Part shown: one piece after another, positions 22,201 to 31,079 of the stretch | Position numbering within the stretch: the first letter of the stretch is position 1 | Layout: every line of letters begins with the position of its first letter | From: Asterias rubens | Taxonomy: Eukaryota; Echinodermata; Asteroidea; Forcipulatida; Asteriidae | NCBI RefSeq assembly: GCF_902459465.1 | Contig: NC_047070.1 | Span: 4,142,554-4,206,553 of the forward strand | Reading direction: 5' to 3' | Length of the DNA stretch: 64,000 nucleotides | Notes under the pieces: generated by a model | What the model saw: only the letters and a program-made list of their open reading frames with translations | Told to the model about the DNA's origin: nothing | The model's database searches: none | Translations under genes and position numbers: made by a program

Positions 22201-23913
22201 CTTGTTTAAAAATCTAAGTGAGTAAACCAACCATTTTGAAACTGTAAACTAAATGGGTTGTGCATGGTGGAACAGTTGTGCACAGAGCTAACTGTGGGAT
22301 GCATTCAAGACGTGTTTTTTTATCAATCAAGACTTCAGTGGAAAAGGAAACAGTTGAGTATCAAAGTAATTTTGGGTATAACAAAGAAAGAGTGACCAGT
22401 GCCAGTCTTGGACATGCGACCTCTGGATTAACATGCCGGCACTCTACCAACTGAGCTATCAAGCCCTATGTCATCGTTTTTGTGGAGGATCTGACTTTGT
22501 GTTTGTGCTTGAATTACACAGAAGAAAACGCTATGGTCAGACGTGAATGTGGACATCAAGTTAGACAACCTCAGTCCTGGGGATAAGTACAGGAAGCAAG
22601 CTCAGCCTTCAATGAATCAACTCCAACAACACAAGCAACCCTTACCCACAAGTGAGTAACAGTGTCATTTCTTAGGCTGTGTCCACATTGGCAGGTACAG
22701 CTAGGGCTATTGCTAGTTTCCGCGTCATCGTGCATTGAGGTATAGACCATGTGAACTCTGTTTACAATAAGTGTGACCTTGTACATTCTTTGAGTATTCC
22801 GGCAGGCAAGATACTACACTGTTTATACGGGAAAGTTGGCATTTTGTGTCATAATTTCCACATAAACTCAAGAGTTATGAAAGTAAAAGCTTGACAAGTT
22901 TTGAGATGTGCCCCCTTTCATCATATAAAAAGTTGATAAGAATTAGACAGTGCAATCTCCATAACATATAAGATTTTATGTTTTCTTCCGTTGAGCTGTG
23001 TACAAATCGTGCCTGCAGGAAGTCCAGGCTCTGTGGCTCTTTTGTAAACATGGGATGTCACAGGTCACATCGTCTATAGGACATCCTTATCAACACCCTG
23101 AGTAACAACCAATAGTGTCCAGTGCCTTTAAGGTCTGTCAGACCCTCAGGTTTTTAGGTCTTGGACATGTCTTTTGTCTCGAACCAATATGCAGCCAATC
23201 AAACCAGGAACACGGGGGGTAACCCCTTCTTTTTTTGATAAGTGCACTGGGTTATTTTACATGCATTGGACAACACACAGGACCAACAGCTCTATGTCCC
23301 ACCCTAAGGACAAAGCATCATGGTAAAGTGTCTCGCTCAAGGACAAAAGTGTCGCGACTGCGACTCGAACCCACACTCTGCTGATCAGAAATTTGGTGCC
23401 CTTAACCGCTTGGCCATGACATGGCTTTTGTGTCAAACCTTCAGGTCTTGGACATGGCTTTTGTCACAGACCTGAGGGCCTTGTTTTCAGAACTTTTGGT
23501 CTTTGGCGTGGTCTTTGTCTTACACATGTTTTCATGGCGTCTGAGTAAGTCGGGGGAGTTCCAAATCTTGACAGGTTTAGATTGAAAGAAAGAATACAAA
23601 ATCTGCAGAATGATGAATCAATTTTATGGTATTCTGTTCATGCTTAAACTGTTCCTTTTATTCCTCCGCAGGTATTGGACAGCCACAAATGGGAAATATA
23701 GCGGTAGGCATGGGCCAAATGAACCTCGCTCAACAACAACAACATCCGCAGCAGAGCATGATGGGTAGTCCCATGATGCAACAGCAGCAACCGCAAGGCA
23801 TGATGGGTATGCCGGCCCAGGGCATGATGGGAATGCAACCGCAGGGCATGATGGGCGTTCAGGGGGGCATGACACCTCAAACACAACAATATAGTGCCTA
23901 CGGAGCAAAGTGA
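7261..23913 (+). CDS. CLINT1: Clathrin interactor 1 / epsinR (ENTH domain)
   Basis: Fourteen exons join in phase into a 750-residue protein: 7261-7304, 9244-9445, 9825-9963, 10317-10448, 10580-10739, 11198-11405, 12056-12255, 15459-15987, 16898-16933, 17995-18063, 19902-19922, 21618-21758, 22522-22651 and 23672-23913. Residues 5-155 form the ENTH domain (VMNYTDVEAKVREATNDD, KKNWRRVYKSLLLLAYLI, NGSERVVTSAREH), which binds phosphoinositides in the family. A charged linker and FEFKDEENEE follow, then TTTTERRTKR and VDLGAAGSYA, as in vertebrate CLINT1. Short Phe motifs (FADF, FSDF, SFGDFQSF at 367-374) are candidate AP-1/GGA ear ligands; LIDT could bind clathrin. The C-terminus is Gln/Met-rich and keeps WSDVNVDIKLDNLSPG near 632. 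Human CLINT1 is about 625 residues; the excess is low complexity. The ATG is chosen from exon-1 alignment to MLNMWKVRELVDK. The role is clathrin adaptor at the trans-Golgi and endosomes. Confidence 0.95.
7920..8480. repeat. Long foldback inverted repeat in CLINT1 intron 1
   Basis: The left arm at 7920-8066 (CGACAACAATTTTTAAATGC, AACATTTGAACAT, GTCAACCGTTAAATATTTGC) is the reverse complement of the right arm at 8341-8480, with a few differences. The loop is about 275 bases. A relative of the left arm recurs at 30445-30610 and 30742-30800. Confidence 0.8.
10810..11142. mobile_element. 5'-truncated AGGCAGTGGACAC-type MITE
   Basis: Read from the right, the end CCAAACGTGTCCTGTATCTTTAA is followed inward by GGCTCCCTCTGAAGT in reverse and the AGGGCTTCAGCTGAAGTCTT hairpin. 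The left terminus is missing. It lies in CLINT1 intron 5. Confidence 0.65.
11455..11530 (-). repeat. ATA microsatellite and SINE/LINE tail
   Basis: An AAT/ATA run is followed by GTCTTATATAGCGCATGTATC and ACTCGAGGCGCTGAG. In reverse this reads as the '...agcgct...tatata' end of an L2-type SINE. The same pattern is at 14340 and 35325. Confidence 0.5.
13046..13102. repeat. Short inverted repeat
   Basis: GCTAGAGGGCGTTT and AAACGCCCTCTATTGG are inverted copies about 35 bases apart, probably a small deletion MITE in CLINT1 intron 7. The core AGAGGGCG recurs singly elsewhere (20725, 52990). Confidence 0.4.
14930..15185. repeat. Dispersed non-palindromic repeat, copy 1
   Basis: GGGATGAGATTGTTCAG, TGGATACTGTTTCCAAAAGC and CCAAGTTTCAGACTTTTTCG all recur in order at 41478-41745, at what looks like well over 80% identity. 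No terminal inverted repeats and no open frame. The class is unknown. Confidence 0.7.
15838..15920 (+). repeat. In-frame 21-bp minisatellite in CLINT1 exon 8
   Basis: CCCCAGGGTGGGGGTATGATG is repeated with small changes, giving the peptide unit PQGGGMM about four times before degrading to PQGGAM. Units keep frame, so length change would alter only the flexible tail. Confidence 0.85.
16076..16336. mobile_element. MITE with GGGCCAAATTTCATAGAGCTG ends
   Basis: GGGGCCAAATTTCATAGAGC at the left is answered by GCTCCATGAATTTGGGCCC at the right. The interior is a set of TAAGCA/TGCTTA inverted pieces. First of two neighbouring copies in CLINT1 intron 8. Confidence 0.75.
16398..16641. mobile_element. 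Second MITE with GGGCCCAATTTCATAGAGCTG ends
   Basis: The ends GGGCCCAATTTCATAGAGCT and AGCTCTATGAAATTGGCCCC are near-perfect inverted copies. It lies just before the 36-base exon 9 of CLINT1. Confidence 0.8.
17359..17488. mobile_element. Degenerate MITE, GGCTACGGCTAC family
   Basis: TCGGCTACGGCTACGACTG is answered by ATAGCTGTAGCCGCCAATTC. Same family as 24111-24244 and 38671-38793, but more decayed. Confidence 0.55.
18200..18360. mobile_element. Fragment of CAGGCCTG hAT-like MITE
   Basis: AAGGGCACCACC, CATTTCAAGGGGCAC-like text and GGCAAGG match the interior of the 33144-33299 element. The ends are lost. A similar fragment lies at 17650-17830. Confidence 0.45.
18688..19078. mobile_element. 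TTAA MITE, AGGCAGTGGACAC family
   Basis: TTAAAGGCAGTGGACACTAT and AGTGTCCAGTGTCTTTAA are its ends. The centre is a hairpin: GATTTCAAGACCTCAAG against TGAGGTCTCGAAATC. It lies in CLINT1 intron 10. Confidence 0.85.
20304..21298. mobile_element. 995-bp hAT-like element with 8-bp target duplication
   Basis: AGGGCCACTGATTTTCCG at the left is exactly inverted at the right (CGGAAAATCAGTGGCCCT). The flanks are ATAATACT (20296-20303) and ATAATACC (21299-21306), an 8-base duplication with one difference. The subterminal parts repeat TTCCGTTT. The interior has no long frame, so it is non-autonomous. The 8-bp duplication and AGGGCC terminus fit hAT. It sits inside CLINT1 intron 11. Confidence 0.8.
21850..22118. 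repeat. Head-to-head tRNA-like SINE pair (long hairpin)
   Basis: GGTGGGATTCGAACCCACGACCT at 21940 is inverted as GGTTGTGGGCTTGAATCCCACC at 22008. The match extends outwards through GAGCTCTG, TGTATACTC and the ACCGATGTGTG ends. The arms are about 130 bases and almost touch at the centre (GAGCAGTGTCTTACCAACTGCTC). Each arm carries a B box. In CLINT1 intron 12. Confidence 0.8.
22400..22470 (-). mobile_element. tRNA-like SINE head, minus strand
   Basis: Reverse reading gives TTGATAGCTCAGTTGGTAG then CCGGCATGTTAATCCAGAGGTC, the 4378-type head. It ends about 50 bases before CLINT1 exon 13. Confidence 0.55.
22820..23105 (-). repeat. Dispersed repeat, copy related to 39740-39995
   Basis: AATTAGACAGTGCAATCTCC and AAGTTTTGAGATGTGCCCCC are the reverse complement of text at 39870-39930. 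It ends with a stub of a TTAA element (AGTGTCCAGTGCCTTTAA at 23114). Confidence 0.5.
23250..23440 (-). mobile_element. tRNA-derived SINE, minus strand
   Basis: Reverse reading gives ATGGCCAAGCGGTTAAGGGC (A box), then GTGGGTTCGAGTC (B box) and CCTTGAGCGAGACACTTTACC. In CLINT1 intron 13. Confidence 0.65.
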
Positions 23914-25660
23914 TTGACTCGTGTAAGCCTGTGTTATATAACTTCAAAAGACTCTCTGCTAACAATACAGACCTCCATCATTCTGTGAGCAGCCTCGTCA
24001 AGTTCCTCATATACATCAAATGTCTATTGGTCAGTAATTTTTATAGGTACCAGGCTATTTTTTTCTTTCCAGCCTTTATTTGGGTTTGTAGAGTTGAATA
24101 TTACAATGTTAGGCCCTGTCCGAAACGGCGACTTTGGCTACGGCTACAGCTACAGCTTGATCAGCGCGTCTGCCAGTGTTGAAGTATAGGCAGAGGCGCT
24201 GATCTAGCATAGCTCTAGCCGAAGTCGCCGTTTCGTACACGGCCGCATAATCTCCAACATGATAAAGGATTGTCAATTTTCCACGGAGCTGACTGCTTCA
24301 TTTTGCTCCGTGTCCTGCTATGAAGTGTTCCTCTGAAAATTCTGCAGAAAATGTCTAAACAATGATTATAGAAAGGATTACACATGAAAAACAAATCACT
24401 GGTGTACATGAATTTTTATCATTTCATTTTTTAACCCGTTAGAGACCATGCTTTTTCAGTATAGTCTTCACCCATTGTCAAGTAGTTCACTGGTTTTGCT
24501 GTTTTTATTTATTTAATTTTTTTAAAAACGTGTCCCATATCCGTTTGGGAAACATAAGATATAGTCAGTTTTCTTTAGGACTAGATCATAAAAAAATTTG
24601 CCATCAGTAGCCAACACGGTTGCTATGGTCTCTGAGAGGTTAGTATACACTCTGACCCATCACTTTGTACGCAATTTTTTTTGTTTACACTCAAATTATC
24701 TAGGCATTATTTGTGAACAAACGTCGAACTCCTTTTTTTTTTAGCGGTATGTATGAAATGCATTTCTACTGAAAAGAAACCTTGTATCTTTCCTTTTTTT
24801 CAAAACTGTTCGCGGATAACTTGCAGGAAGACTTTTTTACAGTTGATTTTCCAGCCCGACAGGTATCCCTAAGAAGTCCAATAAGTTTTAGGGGAAAGTT
24901 TTACAAGAGGACCAGGCAATTTGTTTGCAAGATGACTAAACCACAGACCTTGAGATTCTTGTCCACTGAAAACTACCAGGGCCAAATTTCATGGCTCTGC
25001 TTACTGTCAAATTTGTGCTTACCATACTCCACCTACTGCACAAGCGCCAAATATCTACGCTAGCTGTGTTAAAGCGAAGAATGCCCAGCTACGTGGAGTT
25101 TGCACATGCACAAGCAAACATTCCCTGCTCTGCTAACCCGTCTTATATGTTAATTGAAAGCGCAGAACTTTTACCCGCAACTTGTCCGCAATGATATACC
25201 TTTTGTGGATAAACTTTCCCACAATTTATCCTGGAAAAGTTGTAGTGTATCACCTTGCTTTGCTGTCTTCTTTACTTTCCACCAAATTGTCCACTGAATA
25301 GTCCATGCGAGTCTTGCGCACATTTGAAATACTTTGGGAATCCTTCAATGGGTTCCCATGTACTTAACAAGACTTGCACAGTCTTCATATTTAGCTCATT
25401 TTATGGGCTTTGTGTCCAGTCTTGTTTGCACAAAATAATTAATCAAAAAAATTTGGCGAGAGTGGCGATTTCATCTGTTTATCATAGCATACAGTGTACA
25501 GCTTGCTGATTTATATATATATATTTAATAGAAGATTAATTTTTGTACAGTTCTTATCCAAACAAACAAATTAAAAACTAGTATAAATGAACCATGATGT
25601 AAATAACCTTTTTATAGGATCATATTCAGATAATGTGACAATTTTTGTATTAAAAAAAAA
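23914..25660 (+). other. CLINT1 3' UTR and downstream flank
   Basis: No frame of interest follows the CLINT1 TGA. Possible polyadenylation hexamers are ATTAAA at 25570 and 25649; no AATAAA lies in this stretch, so the UTR end is uncertain. It contains the palindromic element at 24111-24244. Confidence 0.4.
24111..24244. mobile_element. Palindromic MITE, CGAAACGGCGACTTTGGC ends
   Basis: GTCCGAAACGGCGACTTTGG and CGAAGTCGCCGTTTCGTAC are inverted; the centre has GCGCGTCTGCC against GGCAGAGGCGC. It falls in the CLINT1 3' UTR, where a transcript would fold into a long hairpin. Confidence 0.75.
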
Positions 25661-26457
25661 GAGAAGAAAAGAACACAAGCAAGCAAGACAGTCTGTCAAA
25701 TAGCTTGGACCATTGGACCTTATTTCTTGGTGCTAATTAGCATATTTTTCTGCGCTTATTGCTGTGTGAAATAATTATATTCTTAGGATTTGTTTTCTGA
25801 GCAATAAGGTAGGGTCATGTTTTGGTTTTTGTCATGCTGATCTGGAGGCGAAATTATAAAGAAAGATACAATAGAAGTCACCTGTGAAAGTTTCATGCGA
25901 AAACAGTGTCTACTTGCTGAGAAAACATAAAAAAACTAATCATTTTGACATGAATGTGGAATCCATCCACGTTTAGCAAGGTGACAGCGGTGGCAGCATT
26001 TGTAAATGGACACCAACCATTCAACCCTTCATGCACGAATCATTTCTCAGATTTAAATGACTTTGTTGATTTCTAACCAATGAGGGCGCTTCAGACGCAA
26101 TAATTTCACAGGACGCTTTCTTCTGTTACCATCTTTATAACAAGTAAGCTGTCAATAGTACTCTTTTCCTTTTCTTTACTCTAACTTGAAGCACAAAAAT
26201 CTGTGCTAAGCAGCGCCAAGAAATTGGGACCGTCTGTGATAACAAATGCTTGTATTAAACAACAAATTCAAAAATTCTTGGTAGAAAGTCACAACGTAAC
26301 ATTTTATTTTATTACTCATTTTAAAAGAATATTATTTCAATGTTATCCCATATGTTATATCTTTGTGTTGATTTTATTTTGTAAATCTGACTGTTTCACG
26401 TAAACAAAAGTATCTATTCGTGTAAAGAGACCCACTAAATGTTATGTCCCACAAACA

Positions 26458-27297
26458 TCAGGGCCCACTTTCAAAGAGCTGTTTAAGCTGGAATAACTAG
26501 TTACGAATGTTCTGCTGTTAAGGAGCAGGATACCAGTCATAAAGTGTACATGTGACATGGTCTTATGGCTGATTGGTAACCTTATTCTGGTTAGCATGAT
26601 TTTGTTTTGTGTAGTAGCTTTTATTTGCGTGCATTAAGCAGCTCTATGAAATGGGGCAGCAAATTGTCCGATAATTCAAGTGCATGGGACGGGTTGTGTA
26701 CGGTGCGATTCCAAAGAACTTTATTATGTACTGTAGCATTCTCATCAGTGGTCTGCTGGCCAAATGCCAAAACATCTGGGCCCAATTTCACAGAGCTGCT
26801 AAGCACGAAAATTTACTTAGCATGAAATTTCCTTGATAAAAACAGGATTACCAACAAATTGTCTATTTGTTGCATATTGCTTGATACTGGTAATCAGCTG
26901 TTGGTTGCTTATCCTGAATATCACGTGGAAGTTTGGTTGGTAGTCCTGTTATCAAGGAAGAAATTTCATGCTAAGCAAATTTTTGTGCTTAGCAGCTCTA
27001 TGAAATTTGGCCCAGGGTCCAATTTCATGGCGCTGCTTAACGACCGTTTTTGTGCTTACTGTGCGATTTCTATTTCACAGCACTGCTAAACGTAAGCACA
27101 CGAAAAGGCGTGCTAACCTACCGGTGCTTACCTCACAAAAGTAAATGACGTCAAAAGCAAATCCACGGTAACATGCAATAAGGCCGCCCAATTTTTCAGC
27201 TAACCTGTGAAATACGCTAAGGCTTACACAAATTGTTCTGCTACAGTAACCACGCAAATTTGCTTACCGTTAGGCAGCACTATGAAATTGTGCCCAG
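26458..27297. mobile_element. Three consecutive GGGCCCAATTTCATAG-type MITEs
   Basis: Copies at 26458-26656, 26779-27015 and 27017-27297 each begin with a GGCCCA-TTTCA end and finish with its inverse (CTATGAAATTTGGCCC at 27000, CACTATGAAATTGTGCCC at 27281). The third is a diverged subfamily with TTACC/GGTAA interior. They fill the gap between CLINT1 and the minisatellite. Confidence 0.7.
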
Positions 27298-27370
27298 TTA
27301 AAGTTCTCTTTAGGTGGTCCTGCTGTCTAGTTCAGTGTTAAAAAGCATTCCCGTTTCATTTGAAGTATGG

Positions 27371-27620
27371 ACTAGTGAAAATACTGACAGACTAGTGAAA
27401 ATACTGACAGACTAGTGAAAATACTGACAGACTAGTGAAAATACTGACAGACTAGTGAAAATACTGACAGACTAGTGAAAATACTGACAGACTAGTGAAA
27501 ATACTGACAGACTAGTGAAAATACTGACAGACTAGTGAAAATACTGACAGACTAGTGAAAATACTGACAGACTAGTGAAAATACTGACAGACTAGTGAAA
27601 ATACTGACAGACTAGTGAAA
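27371..27620 (+). repeat. Perfect 20-bp minisatellite, 12.5 copies
   Basis: The unit ACTAGTGAAAATACTGACAG is repeated twelve times with no mismatch, then a final half unit ACTAGTGAAA. There are no spacers. Perfect identity implies recent expansion or active homogenisation. The unit is not a whole number of codons and no gene is near. Confidence 0.97.
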
Positions 27621-28113
27621 TGATGGCTAGTCACTAAAAGGTTATGGGGTAACCCTGAGGTAATGCTATTCACATTTATCGCACAATATACTATTGCTGG
27701 CTGTGTGTCCTGTCGTTGTTCAGAACCATTGTGGATGATATTGAATGGTCGGATAGTAGGAGGGTTGACTATTTACTGTGTAGATGCATTCCATAACATA
27801 TTGCAGGCTGGCATATTGCGTCTATCATTCAATACCACAGTGGATGAAATTGAATTGTCTGACAGTAGGAGGGCAGGCCTGGAAATACACAGAGGCCTGG
27901 GCCTTGGTACCCCTTCAAAAGTTTCCCACAGACTTTTGGATATTCTCCAAGGAAGTGCCATTTTCAGATCAAAAATGGCCTTGCCCTCTCTAAGATGCAA
28001 TTCAAGGCCTGGGATGGTTGACTATGTACTGTGTGGATATGCATGCACCACATGATAACATATTACAGGGTGGCAAAGTGCATCTATCATTCAAAACCGA
28101 AATAACAATGATT

Positions 28114-28256
28114 CAGGCCTGTATGCTTCGTTTTTGAAAGGGCAAGGGCACCAAGGCGTTTCGCTTTGGCAAAGGGCACCCTATCAGGAAATTGTAAATT
28201 TCTACTGGAGCATTTCAAGGGCACCAAGGCAATGGCAAGTGGCAATGGAGGCCTGA
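28114..28256. mobile_element. CAGGCCTG hAT-like MITE
   Basis: CAGGCCTGTATGCTTCG starts the copy; GGGCACCAAGGC repeats inside; AGGCCTGATGG closes it. Best copy of the family is 33144-33299. Confidence 0.6.
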
Positions 28257-28756
28257 TGGTTTCATGGTTATAAGAAATAATGACATCGTATAGTTGACAA
28301 TTCATGCTGATTTTGTTCAAAGGTTACCTCCTCCACTTGACTTCTTAAAAAAAAACTTTTTACAACCTCCAACTTATCAACACTTTTAGAAATACAGTTT
28401 AATTATTTCATCATTGGAGTTATGTTTTTAATGTGATTATAGAATGATTTTTGTTTTGTTTTATTTAAAAGCTGCTTATGTGAAAAAAACAAAAACATTA
28501 TTTTGTGTTATGTAACAACATTTGCATGTAGTTTATTTCCACCATAAGTACATCATTTGCAAATAGTTGATTGTTTTAATTGTCCCTGGTCTAATAAACA
28601 ATAATTTGAAAGAAGAAAATCATGTTTTTAATTGTGTTCATTTGTACTGGCCCTATTTTATGGTGAAGAGCAAAGGAAATGTCAAATTCAATTTTGTGCT
28701 TTTTCCTCGCTGGTTCGAATCCCTGCGGGGGCACTATGTGGATTGGGCCTATACTG

Positions 28757-29003
28757 GGTGCGTTCGATTAGCTTCCCTGGGTCTACCCCGCGGTGCTCAC
28801 GCGGGTGAGCCCCTGAGCTAAACGAACGATCACTCACCCCTCTCGTATTGACGTCATGCACCTGGGGCCAGCCCCCAAGTGACCCACTCCACAAGCAGGG
28901 CACCGGGGGCTGACCTGGGTGAGCCCCTGGAATGACTTCAAAGCTATTCGAACGCTCCGGGGGCAGACCGGAGTCGACCCAGGGAAGCTAAACGAACGCA
29001 CCC
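28757..29003. mobile_element. GC-rich MITE with GGGTGCGTTCGATTAGC ends
   Basis: GGGTGCGTTCGATTAGCTTC and GAAGCTAAACGAACGCACCC are inverted ends. The interior carries paired GGTGAGCCCCTG and TGACGTCAT motifs. Best preserved of the three copies here. Confidence 0.85.
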
Positions 29004-29232
29004 ATACAATCCCTTCCTAACTGCTTGGGTTTTCCCAGCATTTTCCTCCCACAGCTTAAACTGAAACGGAAACTTCCATGTCTTCATTTTTTTTTTTTCA
29101 ATTATAAATTGGAGAAGAAAGCTGCAAATTCTCAAATAAAGTTAGATGAACTTTTATCCTTTTGTTGCTTGGCCAGTTTCACAATTTCTTTCTTTTTGAG
29201 GGTGTACACCATGGCCCAATTTCATAAAGCTG

Positions 29233-29643
29233 TTAAAGGCAGTGGTTACTATTGGTAATTACTCAAAATAGTTATTAGCATAAAACCTTACTTGGTAACG
29301 AGTAATGGGGAGAGGTTGATGGTATAAAACATCGTGAGAAACGGCTCCCTCTGAAGTGCCATAGTTTTCGAGAAAGAAGTAATTTTCCACGAATTTGATT
29401 TCGAGACCTCAGATTTAGAACTTGAGGTCTCGAAATCAACCATCTAAACGCACACAACTTCGTGTGACAACGGACGAGGGTGTTTTTTTTCTTTCATTAT
29501 TATCTCTCAAGTTCGATGACCGATTGAGCTCAAACTTTCACAGGTCTATGTTAGTTATGCATATGTTGAGATACACCAACTGTCATGGTCATGACTGTGA
29601 AGGCTAGTCTTTGACAATTACCAATAGTGTCCACTGCCTTTAA
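29233..29643. mobile_element. TTAA MITE, AGGCAGTGG family
   Basis: TTAAAGGCAGTGGTTACTAT and ATAGTGTCCACTGCCTTTAA delimit it. The central hairpin is GATTTCGAGACCTCAGA against TGAGGTCTCGAAATC. Confidence 0.85.
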
Positions 29644-29849
29644 GCAAAAAATATTGCTCAACAATTTTCTCTGCTAATCACAAAATGAACAGTGTATACT
29701 TTATGGAGTGTTGGCTGGTAACCTGTTTTTGCTAAGCAAGATTCTCCTGTGCTTAGGCAGGACTTTATGAAACGCCCAGCGCCCCGCCCCCTCCTCAACT
29801 AACGGGGTCATGTTGTTGTTGCCCAGACTTAATCAGGGCTCTTTTGTGT

Positions 29850-30044
29850 ATAGAGGGAGCACCAGACTACTTTTACAGAAAGGTGAGGAATGTGAGTGGT
29901 TCCCGCCGCTCGTGTTATCAACGATTTCAATAACCTCGGTTCCGGTTACCAGTCCAGTAAAGAAAGTACACATGTTATCAAGAAATCGAGAAATGCATGT
30001 GAACCGCCGCCACGCCGCCACGTTTTCGTGTAGTGTGTGAAAAT
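29850..30044 (+). promoter_or_regulatory. Possible PGC-1 promoter and 5'-UTR exon
   Basis: A local CG-containing stretch (CCGCCGCTCG, CCGCCGCCACGCCGCCACG) ends in a strong donor, AAAAT|GTAAGT at 30045. The best acceptor downstream, TTTACAG at 31034-31040, would lead into the exon that carries the PGC-1 ATG. The two ATGs in the stretch soon hit stops, so it would be non-coding. Inferred from composition and the donor only; a coding N-terminal exon elsewhere is equally possible. Confidence 0.3.
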
Positions 30045-30311
30045 GTAAGTCGAATATCTTGTTTTTTTAGTTGAACGATAACCCATATGAAAGTGAGGAT
30101 TTAGGAGAAAACAATTTTAAATTAAGATTGCAGGAATGTAGACTGTCATTGTCCCGAACCATATTGTGTCCCGACCATGTTCGGACGAATTCAGTTTCAT
30201 TGCACACAGAGCAGGGTCATGCACATGTTTTTATGCAATTACACTACAGTTACTTACCAGTTACACATGTACACACAGCACTGTTGGTTGTGTTGCACGG
30301 TTGCATTTAAA

Positions 30312-30442
30312 GGATAACTTTCCGTATGGCGCCACCACTTTTTCACTCATTTTTACAAAAAGGGATATCTCATTAAGGTAAATAAGATACTATATTGTTT
30401 CATATCGAATGAAAAAGTGGTGGCGCCATACGGAAACTTTTC
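30312..30442 (+). mobile_element. 131-bp palindromic MITE, copy 1
   Basis: Ends GGATAACTTTCCGTATGGCG and CGCCATACGGAAACTTTTCC are inverted around CCACCACTTTTTCA. An older AT-rich repeat flanks it. Confidence 0.85.
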
Positions 30443-30609
30443 CGCATTTAAAAGCCGACAACTGACGACAACAAATTATTAAATGCACTTTAAAACAAAG
30501 TTTGGAAATAATCAAATCATTAATGTGGAAGAGTCATTTTTTTGTTTAAATAATAATATAAAAATATTAATTATTACCTTCAATCTGTTGAAAATGAAAA
30601 AAGTTGTAA

Positions 30610-30741
30610 GGAAAAGTTTCCGTATGGCGCCACCACTTTTTCATTTGATATAAAATAATATAGGAACTTATTTACCTGATTGATATATCCCTTTTTGTAA
30701 AAATGAGTGAAAAAGTGGTGGCGCCATACGGAAAGTTATCC
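30610..30741 (-). mobile_element. 131-bp palindromic MITE, copy 2, inverted
   Basis: This is the reverse complement of copy 1 over its whole length with about a dozen differences, 167 bases away. The pair forms a 430-bp dyad. A fragment of the same family is near 51548 (GAGTTTCCGTATCCTGCC). Confidence 0.85.
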
Positions 30742-31079
30742 AGTTGTAATTTTAACTGTAAAAAAAAATTGTTTTTTACCCCAAACTTGTCACAACTAGA
30801 CTGTACCCGTGTTCGCTAAATACGATTTTGTCTTTGAACTGCAACTGGGGCCTGGGCGAGTCTTGCTCGTACATTGTGATGCCTTATTAATAATATTACT
30901 AGCCACCACAACTTGAATTTTTGTGCTCTAATACACACCTGCTGCTGCAAGAAGATGCTTGTCATGCGACTAAAGAAAAAGTACCTTTTTGGCACATTTT
31001 TTTATTCTTATGTGGCCTTTTAAATCTTCTCAGTTTACAGGTTTTTTTTGCTGATTACAACAAGAAGGAGCAACAAAAC

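Noticed and set aside
27371-27620. CRISPR array
   Set aside because: Units are contiguous with no spacers and the genome is eukaryotic.
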